Positions 1-6,910 of a DNA stretch of 10,000 bases are shown here, piece after piece. The notes beneath the pieces are model-generated. The model was not told where the DNA came from, did not search any database, and worked only from the letters and a program-made list of their open reading frames with translations. The position numbers and the translations under genes are program-made. How positions within the stretch are numbered: position 1 is the stretch's first letter; each line of letters begins with the position of its first letter. This DNA is from Halisarca cf. caerulea (lineage: Eukaryota; Porifera; Demospongiae; Chondrillida; Halisarcidae): NCBI GenBank assembly GCA_963170055.1, contig CAUJGJ010000195.1:429638-439637 (forward strand), given 5' to 3'.

Positions 1-237
1 GCTGTCGATGGTAAGATGGGCACAGAGGGTACCCCACAACATGACCGACTGGAGGAAGACGGCACAAGTGTGAACTCAGTCCTAGAGCAAAAGGTGAAAG
101 ATCTTGAGTTAGAGCTTGCACAGACCAAACTTGCTCTAGTGGAGGCGTCTTGCCACTCTCAGCAGTTGGAGCATCAGCTTAACTCTCATCCACGAACTCC
201 CACTGGGGGACGCAGGCAGACCGGACCCTTCTCATAA
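1..237 (+). CDS. C-terminal end of a RABGAP1/RABGAP1L-type TBC Rab GTPase-activating protein (partial)
   Basis: The frame is open from base 1 to the TAA at 235-237 and gives 78 residues. The middle part (about residues 32-60) is a charged, leucine-rich heptad pattern with the segment LELELAQTKLALVEASC followed by QLEHQL. This resembles the coiled-coil tail after the TBC domain in RABGAP1, RABGAP1L and, less closely, EVI5. Those proteins accelerate GTP hydrolysis on Rab GTPases in endosomal traffic, but the catalytic TBC domain would lie left of this window. The tail after the coiled coil (basic and proline-containing, ending GPFS) does not match the usual vertebrate end that I remember. A GTAAG at 11-15 could be a splice donor, in which case the first residues shown would be intronic; nothing here decides this. 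The gene converges on PRDX6. Family level is fairly likely; the paralogue is uncertain. Confidence 0.6.
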   Translation, partial: AVDGKMGTEGTPQHDRLEEDGTSVNSVLEQKVKDLELELAQTKLALVEASCHSQQLEHQLNSHPRTPTGGRRQTGPFS

Positions 238-901
238 CTACTCCACAATCCTGGATCTTCTCCGTTGACTTGTGTATTTTTGTATATACAGCAAAAGTCA
301 ACACCTCATACGAGTACAATTATACATACCTACACGTGTGCTTTGTTTATCTGTTCCCATCACACACGCAGTCTGGCCTACTGGTGTCGGCCTATATGTG
401 TCTACTGTAAATATTGTCCTGAACTTTGGTCCAACAGTGTCTTTGCTGCATGCTGTCTTGTAAGAATGGTGTTTGCATGCCCTTCTAGCTGTGCACGTCT
501 TGTATGTTAGGAATGGTGATTGCTATTCTGAACTTGTGGTGTGGATGTCAGTGGAGGTGGGAGTCAAATGTGTGGATGTCAGTGGAGCTGGGAGTTGTGC
601 ATGGATGTTAGTGGAGCTGAGAGTTGTGTGCGTGGATGTCAGTGGAGCTGGGAGTCGTGTGTGTGGATGTCAGTGGAGCTGGGAGTCGTGTGTGTGGATG
701 TCAGTGGAGCTGGGAGTTGTGTGTGTAGATGTACGTGTCAGTGGAGCTGGGAGTTGTGTGTGTGGATGGCACAATATGCACGCAAAAAATGAGACTCAAT
801 TTAAACTAATAGAAAAACAGTGAAAAGCTAAAAGTCACTATACTAGTATCTACTATGTCAGATCGCTCTACTGAAAGCACGCGTTGCTGCTGCTGCCAGG
901 A
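238..901. other. Convergent intergenic region / 3' UTRs, no supported gene
   Basis: This space lies between the stop codon of the RabGAP gene (+) and that of PRDX6 (-). It must hold both 3' UTRs and both poly(A) sites. I see no AATAAA on the appropriate strand close behind either stop, so the signals are variant or distant. Open frames of 60-116 codons cross it, but they are low-complexity or run through the 31-base array at 543-768, and none resembles a protein I know. Confidence 0.7.
543..768. repeat. 31-base minisatellite, about seven copies
   Basis: Seven copies start at 543, 574, 603, 634, 665, 696 and 727, each beginning with a form of GGATGTCAGTGGAGCTGGGA and ending in a GT-rich stretch. 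Spacings are 31, 29, 31, 31, 31 and 31 bases; the last copy is 37 bases long because of an insertion, and a fragment follows at 764. The central copies are nearly identical and the outer ones diverge, as expected of slippage or unequal exchange. The array lies in the convergent intergenic space. Confidence 0.93.
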
Positions 902-3128
902 CTACTGCGGCTGTGGGGTTATCCTGATGTATGGTTTCCCGGATGGCACATTCTCCGTGTGGTGCTGCGGGAACAGCTTCTGTGCATCCTCGGGACTGAC
1001 ATTGGGCAGGACCATGCACTCGCCACCGCTCTGTACAGGTGGAAAGCATAACACACAAAAGGGTAGGGGGATATCCAGGGAATACACTCAAAACAACTCC
1101 CCATGGCACACAACACACCCTAAGTCAAACACATGAACCCATATGAGCATGTTAACATAAACACAATAAGAGCATGTCAACAAGCAATGAGAGCATGTCA
1201 ACAAACACAATGAGAGCATGTCAACAAGCAATGAGAGCATGTCAACAAACACAGTGAGAGTATGTCAACAAACACAGTGAGAGCATGTCAACAAACACAA
1301 TGAGAGCATGTCAACAAACAATGAGAGCATGTCAACAAACAATGAGAGCATGTCAACAAACAATGAGAGCATGTCAACAAACACGATGAGAGCATGTCAA
1401 CAAACACGATTGAAGAGGAAAGCATAAAAGTACAAGTGGATTTGGAGGAGCTTCCTTCAATACTGCACTAATTACAAACTGGTACCATCCAGTTGGGTCA
1501 TGTCACCTCCAGACCTCACACTGGCACAGGAGAACATGTCCCAGTACAGCAGCTGGATTTGATTAACTGAACAACTCAACACCTGTCACCAGGGCTCCGC
1601 ATTGCAAGTCATCCCAAAGATTTGACCACATAGAATTTCCACCACTCACACACCACAAACCTCACTTGTCACCTCTCATGCACAACACCCTCACATCAGA
1701 ACACTTGTGTTGAAGCACACACACTGTCTTTGCAGACTGTGTGCTGTCATCGCACACTGTCTGTGCAGACCAGTTGCTGTCATCGCACACTGTCTCGCAA
1801 TCCAGAGAGAATACACCCACGTACCTGCCAATTAGCTGGAGTGGCCACTCTCTTGTAAGCAGTCAACTGAAGGGAGTCAATCACTCGGAGAATCTCACTA
1901 AAATCGACAGACATACACACAGTCAAAACAAACCCACAATAACTGACACATATGCACACTGACTCAAAGTTTCTTCCTGTGGTCGCTGGGTAGAGAATGG
2001 TCAGCTTGAGCTTCTTATCGGGTGCAACGATGAACACCTTAACGTAGAAAGAAAGGAAGACATTTAGTGGTTGCTGCCTTCAGAAGGTTGGCACTGGACA
2101 TTCTCGAAGGGTAAAAGCTAGTTGGCACTGGACATTCTCCAAGGGTAAAAGCTAGTTGGCACTGGACATTCTCCAAGGGTAAAAGCTAGTTGCATAAAAC
2201 ACATCAGAACTCCACAGACATGTGGTGCAACTTGCCAACTAGCAAGCCACAAACAACTCCATCCAATAAGCCTCAGTTGTACACTGCATGAAGCCATGAC
2301 TACCTCCACAGTGTGTGCTACACAGGGCAGTCTGCATCCTGGTGTGTGCACACATGTCACTGTTATCAGGTGTGACGGTGTAGATTACATTATCAGGTGG
2401 TGTGTACGGACACTACTATTAGGAGAGTGGGCACACTGTAATACCAGGTATTACTCCCTACACTCCACTATCTGGTGTGCATACACTACACTATCTGGTG
2501 TGTGTACACTCCACTATCTGGACCAGTGATGTGTGTATACTGTACTGCTAGCTCTCAAACATCATGTCCGTATAAGCATACATACACCATACTGTGTGTC
2601 AATGACAAAAGACAATTGAGCTGGAGTGTGGTAGGACCTACAGCTCTCGCTGTGAGGGGAAGGCCAGCCTTGTCCTTCTCCTTCTCGTCCAGCATTCCAA
2701 GCTTCACAGCAATCTCCCTGTGTGGGTCTGAGATGATGGGATAGGGAAAGTCACCACCGGGGAGTTTCCCGTAAGCACCAATATCTTTGATCCACGACAC
2801 GTGAGAGTCAACTGGGTCGCAAGAAATAGCAATCACTTTCACATTGCGTTTCTCGAACTCTGGAATGATCTTAGCAACTGCACCAAGTTCGGTGGTACAA
2901 ACAGGAGTAAAATCAGCTGGGTGAGAAAAGAGGATTCCCCATCTAAAACAAAGAAAAACAATTATGTAATCAGCCGGCGTGGATGGAACCATAGATAATA
3001 TAAGAACGTGAGGCAGAAGCAGAAATGGGGAAGACTCACTTATCCCCAAAGTAATCGTGAAGCTTTATTTTACCAACAGTTGTGTCACATTCGGGGTTGG
3101 GGAAGGTGTCTCCAAGGTTGAGAGGCAT
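902..3128 (-). CDS. PRDX6: 1-Cys peroxiredoxin 6, complete, five exons
   Basis: Coding exons in transcript order are 3128-3040, 2942-2642, 2037-1964, 1897-1825 and 1030-902. All introns are GT-AG, and together the exons give 221 residues plus stop (human about 224). The enzyme reduces hydrogen peroxide and lipid hydroperoxides with one active cysteine and glutathione-type help; it is usually cytosolic. The thioredoxin-fold active site reads [15 protein letters not shown], with peroxidatic Cys45 and conserved His37 and Arg129 (in LTAR). The C-terminal 1-cysPrx domain contains [32 protein letters not shown] and the end ITPQPQ. The start at 3126-3128 fits the family N terminus MPLNLGD. Oddity: the phospholipase serine of the GDSWG motif is Lys30 here (GDKWG), encoded by a codon split by intron 1, while the partner residues His24 and Asp137 remain. 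Intron 4 (1031-1824) and intron 2 (2038-2641) hold minisatellites. Identity is very secure. Confidence 0.96.
1145..1413. repeat. 21/23-base minisatellite in PRDX6 intron 4, about 12 copies
   Basis: About twelve head-to-tail copies each begin GAGCATGTCAACAA. Two unit lengths alternate irregularly: 21 bases (ending CAATGA) and 23 bases (ending CACAATGA, CACAGTGA or CACGATGA). The two edge copies are the most diverged. The array lies in the 794-base last intron of PRDX6, far from both splice sites, and the copies abut without unique spacers. Confidence 0.93.
1414..1824. other. Remainder of PRDX6 intron 4, nothing coding seen
   Basis: Unique-looking sequence of mixed composition between the minisatellite and exon 4. 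It ends at the exon 4 donor (read on the minus strand as CAG, then GTACGT). No open frame resembles a protein, and the exons on each side join in frame without needing an exon here: the residues NWQ are followed directly by SGGECMVLP, matching the spacing in human PRDX6. A short 33-base duplication lies at 1720-1795. Confidence 0.7.
1720..1795. repeat. 33-base tandem duplication, 2.3 copies
   Basis: Two 33-base units start at 1720 and 1753, each beginning CACACTGTCT and ending GCTGTCATCG. A ten-base third start follows at 1786. The two units differ at only a few positions, so the duplication looks fairly recent. Confidence 0.85.
2087..2188. repeat. 34-base minisatellite in PRDX6 intron 2, three copies
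   Basis: Three units of exactly 34 bases start at 2087, 2121 and 2155 with GTTGGCACTGGACATTCTC. They are almost identical; the first has CG where the others have CC. A four-base start of a fourth copy follows. The array ends the 3' half of intron 2, about 50 bases upstream of exon 3 in the direction of transcription. Confidence 0.93.
2189..2641. other. Rest of PRDX6 intron 2, no gene; degenerate 23-base repeat at 2461-2520
   Basis: This is intronic on the minus strand. Within it, CACTCCACTATCTGG recurs with a 23-base period at 2461, 2484 and 2507, and weaker relatives (ATTATCAGGTG) appear from about 2365. The stretch is TG-rich. Short open frames on both strands have no recognisable content. 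Confidence 0.65.
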
Positions 3129-3208
3129 TTTGTTTCTCTTCGCAGCAAGATTGACCTTCTAGCTGTTCCTACTGACCCACAAACGTGCTGCTCTACGTCA
3201 GAGCTGGA

Positions 3209-3214
3209 CACGTG
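3209..3214. promoter_or_regulatory. Palindromic E-box CACGTG, with CRE-like site just upstream
   Basis: CACGTG is the preferred site of bHLH-zip factors such as USF, MITF/TFEB and Myc. It lies 81 bases from the PRDX6 start codon and about 100 from that of CFAP20. TACGTCAG at 3194-3201 resembles an ATF/CREB site. Six-base matches occur by chance often, so the location in a compact shared promoter is the main support. Confidence 0.4.
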
Positions 3215-3266
3215 ATCAATCCATGAATATCATTATCCCTATCCATCCTGAGACCCAATTTCTTCG

Positions 3267-3280
3267 GTTACCTTGGCAAC
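3267..3280 (+). promoter_or_regulatory. RFX X-box upstream of CFAP20
   Basis: GTTACCTTGGCAAC is an imperfect inverted repeat with two six-base half-sites (GTTACC and GGCAAC) separated by two bases. It matches the RFX consensus GTTRCCNNGGYAAC and differs from the ideal symmetrical X-box at the spacer and one half-site base. RFX factors switch on ciliary genes in many animals, and CFAP20 is a ciliary gene. The site ends 35 bases before the CFAP20 ATG, so it is in the core promoter or just inside a short 5' UTR. It could also affect PRDX6. Confidence 0.75.
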
Positions 3281-3315
3281 ACTGATCCACTCGACAGTGA
3301 AGATTAGTAGCAGAG

Positions 3316-4502
3316 ATGTTCAAGAATACCTTCCAGTCCGGGTTCTTGTCTATCTTGTACAGCATTGGAAGTAAACCACTTCAAATATGGAACAAAGAAG
3401 TAAGAATAGTGACTTGTTTAACAGCATTGGATAAATGCTAGGTAAATGTTGGAATCGTGCTATTCTCTTATCCAGGTCAGGAATGGACACATCAAAAGGA
3501 TTACCGATAACGACATTCAGTCACTGGTGTTGGAAATAGTAGGGACCAACGTTAGCACGACTTATATCACTTGCCCAGCTGACAAGAAGAAAACGCTTGG
3601 AATCAAGCTGTCATTCTTGGTTATGATCATAAAGAACCTCAAGAAGTACTTCACATTTGAAGTTCAAGTATGCAATCAAATAGGATCTGTGCGCACGTGT
3701 CCGTGCTAAGTATGCAGCGTGTGCGTGCATTGCGTGTATCATAAATATCATAATAATGAAGGAACATGTTCACTGAGATCTTCAGGGGATAGGCGCAGTT
3801 ATAAACAACAGAGTGGCTGTTCATCCGGCAGTATGTCACCATCAATATACACGGGATGTTAGAATGTTGCGTAACATTTGCAAAATTGCATAACAATTTG
3901 GGTTTGGGTTGGGATTAGGTTGCGTAATTTGTGCCAGTTCAGTATCCACTGGGTATAAACAATGACCTTGTGTGCATGGCATGATTGTAGGTTTTGGATG
4001 ACAAGAATGTGAGGAGACGATTCCGAGCCTCAAACTATCAGTCTCAAACGAGAGTAAAGCCCTTCATATGCACCATGCCAATGAGGTTGGATGACGGCTG
4101 GAACCAGATCCAGTTCAATTTGGCTGACTTTACAAGAAGAGCATATGGAACCAACTACATAGAGACGTTAAGAGTACAGGTACACAACGTTACAAATAGC
4201 ACACGATTGCCTGGTTCTCCCAAGTATAGTGCTCTGCACACTCTTTCCTCAGATTCATGCTAACTGTCGCATCAGACGAGTGTACTTCTCAGACAGACTT
4301 TACCAAGAGGATGAACTACCATCTGAGTTCAAGCTGTACCTACCAGTTCCAACAAAGGGTGGTAAAGTGAGTACTTCCATGGTGGCTGTTGCTTGTCTTT
4401 TGTCCATGCTACCCCTCCCCCTCCCCACCCACTCCCCTTACGCAGACACAGGTTCAGCCACAGCAAGGACCACCCGTAGGTGCCCAGCAGCCTCAGTCTT
4501 GA
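3316..4502 (+). CDS. CFAP20: CFAP20 (BUG22/GTL3), cilia- and flagella-associated protein 20, complete, five exons
   Basis: Coding exons are 3316-3399, 3476-3667, 3991-4179, 4253-4366 and 4446-4502. All introns are GT-AG and fall between codons (phase 0). The product is 211 residues. The first 193 or so match human CFAP20 almost residue for residue, including the start [20 protein letters not shown], the block [28 protein letters not shown] and the end [12 protein letters not shown]20 is an inner-junction protein joining the A and B tubules of axonemal doublets; it influences tubulin modification and ciliary beating, and also has reported nuclear roles. Here the final exon adds an 18-residue Gln/Pro-rich tail ([18 protein letters not shown]) that the human protein lacks. 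It shares a promoter with PRDX6 and converges on VPS13. Reading through intron 4 instead would give a different, hydrophobic tail, which I consider unspliced sequence. Confidence 0.96.
3668..3990 (+). other. CFAP20 intron 2 with bZIP-like sites and a G-rich patch
   Basis: This 323-base intron is the longest in CFAP20. It holds TTGCGTAA (3867-3874), TTGCATAA (3886-3893) and TTGCGTAA (3920-3927), which resemble C/EBP or PAR-bZIP half-site combinations. Between the second and third is a four-track G patch (3900-3919: GGG, GGG, GGG, GG separated by two to four bases) that looks like degenerate telomere repeat and could form a weak quadruplex. No coding content is seen. Confidence 0.5.
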
Positions 4503-5189
4503 GTGTTTTTATTCTGCTGGCATCCCCTGCACTGGCATGACACCAATGTAACACTGCATGTCTGTACGCATGTTCTCATGCATGTCTGTACATGTGTTGT
4601 AAAGAGATAAGCATTTATTTCATTTATACTTGATACCCACTTGTGAGTAATGACTTTGCAATATTTTTATTAGAATTGATTAATGGAGTATCCCTGATGC
4701 ACATGGCATGCACATGGCACGCACATGGCATGCACATGACACGCACATGGCACGCACATGACACGCACATGGCACGCACATGACACGCACATGACACGCA
4801 CATGACACGCACATGGCACGCACATGGCATGCACATGGCATGCACTTCCAAAATACAGTGAATGCTGGCATAACAAAGTGGCTTAACAAGGCTCAAGTGT
4901 ACGTTGCTATAACAAGAACTACAAACCAGCCACTACACAATCATGTAGATACCTCTAACAAGAAAGTGGTTATCTGGTTTTAACAATGATTCTTGTTCTA
5001 TACAGAAACACAAGGAAATCAGCACAAGGTTTGTGTGCACACAGACAAGCTCTAAATATGAATAATACAAGATGTACACACACTACATGGATACACACTG
5101 TAGCTATAGATTCTATGCAATGATAAAAATCTGTGTACTGTGTACAGAGGTGCTCTGTACGGTGCAGTCCAGGTCTACTATACAAAGAA
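4503..5189. other. Convergent intergenic region between CFAP20 and VPS13, no gene seen
   Basis: Both genes end toward this space, so it holds their 3' UTRs and poly(A) sites. I see no AATAAA on the plus strand close behind the CFAP20 stop. On the minus strand AATAAA lies at 4613-4618 and, more tightly, inside the VPS13 coding end at 5196-5201. The region contains the 11-base array at 4699-4844 and then AT-rich sequence with several TAACAAG words (about 4870-4990). Minus-strand open frames through the array are repeat artefacts. Confidence 0.65.
4699..4844. repeat. 11-base minisatellite with CACATG core, about 13 copies
   Basis: The unit is GCACATGRCAY, repeated about 13 times without interruption. 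Two positions vary between copies: GG or GA after CACAT, and CAC or CAT at the end. Each unit contains CATG, and the CAT-ending copies create GCATGC at the junction. The same period and core recur in two VPS13 introns. Confidence 0.93.
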
Positions 5190-6193
5190 TTAAACTTTAT
5201 TGAGTTTGTACTTCTTCAATGCTTGGCAAAAAGCTTCAGCTGCCTCCTGCAGGGGTGGCCACACAAACTGCGGTCAAGGAACTGTGTGTACCGACTACAA
5301 ATGTACTCCTGCTAACCTTTGCATCTTGTGGTGTTCTTAACTGAACTGTCAGCTCCTCCTCATCTTTGCTGGAGAAGAGTTTGGAAAATGTTGAATCCTT
5401 CTTCACTTTAACCTTAAACATTCTCCCTTCAGAACGCAAGGTACTCTCAATCACTTTGTCGTAAACTATCTCCAAGTCTCTATCCCATTTCTTCAGTATA
5501 TCCAGCTTCCCAACTTGTGAAAACTGCAAAGCATATCTGAAATCAGAATAGAAACCATTAACTGCTGAACAACAGTCATTGCTTATCACTATTGCAAACA
5601 CACTTGGTTGTTAGTAGGAAAGCTTTCATAGGGTCGGCCTCAATTTCAAAATGCGTCAAGTAAAACAAATCATCACTTGGACTGGGCTCTAAGTCCTGCA
5701 AGCACGATAGTTATATGACTGTCATGTGACTGTCATGTGACTGACACATGATAAACATAAGAAGACCAACCTCAAGGAAAGCCTTGCCAGTGGCTGAATA
5801 TAGGGAATAAGGTCGTATGACCTGCAAAGAAAGGAACAATATTAAGCTGTGTACACACACACACACACACACACATTTACTCTTGCTTTTCCCTTTCTCG
5901 CACAGCATGGTTATACATTATAATCAATATTCATGCAGTTTTTATTTTATTTTTACTGCTTGATGAATGAACAATCTTGTTGCATGTTTTTAAACTTTAA
6001 CACGATTTCTTCCCTCTGTTTTGTTTTTGTGCTGTGTTTCTTTTCTTTCAAGCACCCAACACACACCTCACCTGATCAGGGCCTATGTATCTTGGAAGAC
6101 GAAGCTGCATCATCTCATAGTCATCGATCTTAGTCACCCTGCACACAGCCATGGGATAGGAATACAAGAACATGAACACACCACACACACAAA

Positions 6194-6252
<59 letters not shown>

Positions 6253-6844
6253 CTACACTCTCTCTCACACACACAAACTCACACACACACACACACACAC
6301 ACACCTACACTCTCTCACACACACACATACACACACACACATACACACATAACACACCGTTTTAGTTTGTCTACGGCAATGGTTGTCAGGTCAAGTGCTC
6401 CTCCAATTGGGCGAAGAGCAATGCCAAAGATACCTCTTCCAGTTCCCTTGAGGAACCCAATTACTCCTTCGCTCTGTGCTCCCTTTACCGGCTGAACAAC
6501 AACGTTTGTGACAGCCCCTCCAAAGTCCTTGATCAGACCACCCAGCCCATAGGTAATGCTCAATTCTCGGTTGTCAGATCGTCTTCTCTCTCGCTCGTCC
6601 TTGTCCCGGGAGAAGAGGGCAGCTGCATCTCCCAGCTTCCCAGTAAAGGTGCTCACAACACCCAGTGCTCCACCTGGACAGGGAAGGGGATTGGGAGAAG
6701 GAATGGGAGATTGGGGAGTGTTAAAACAGAGGAAATAGTCGGACAAAATGTGAGAAGGACAAGGAGAGGGGGGTGGATGCAAGTGTGAAATACAACATCC
6801 TGTTACTCTACAACACTTCACAAGCACACATACGCACACACACA

Positions 6845-6910
<66 letters not shown>

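Larger units (their letters stand above)
3129..3315. promoter_or_regulatory. Bidirectional promoter between PRDX6 (-) and CFAP20 (+)
   Basis: The start codons of two divergently transcribed genes are separated by only 187 bases, so both 5' UTRs and core promoters must overlap here. I see no TATA box at a sensible place for either gene, as is usual for housekeeping bidirectional promoters. Candidate sites are a CRE-like TACGTCAG (3194-3201), an E-box CACGTG (3209-3214), a CCAAT (3255-3259) and an X-box (3267-3280). No TGACnnnGC antioxidant element was found beside PRDX6. The arrangement is seen directly; promoter activity is inferred. Confidence 0.75.

Noticed and set aside
473..823. Open frame of 116 codons with VDVSGAGS repeats
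   Set aside because: It is the translation of the 31-base minisatellite. The unit length is not a multiple of three, so the frame shifts between copies, and two overlapping frames look equally open.
1145..1413. Possible CRISPR-like direct repeat array
   Set aside because: The units are directly adjacent with no unique spacers, lie in an intron of an animal gene, and no cas genes are present.
2801..2998. Plus-strand open frame opposite PRDX6 exon 2
   Set aside because: It is a shadow of the strongly supported minus-strand exon and resembles no protein.
3129..3315. Antioxidant response element for PRDX6
   Set aside because: I looked for TGACnnnGC on both strands in the shared promoter and found none that fits.
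4229..4540. Alternative CFAP20 end reading through intron 4
   Set aside because: The read-through tail is hydrophobic and unlike the family. A good GTGAGT donor and a pyrimidine-rich tract with CGCAG acceptor lead to an in-frame short last exon instead.
4854..5102. Possible small transposon with TA-flanked ends (TACAGTG at 4854 and CACTGTA at 5096-5102)
   Set aside because: Only seven bases match between the two ends and the inner sequence shows no further inverted repeat. The TAACAAG words inside recall pogo-type elements, but this is too weak without finding other copies in the genome.
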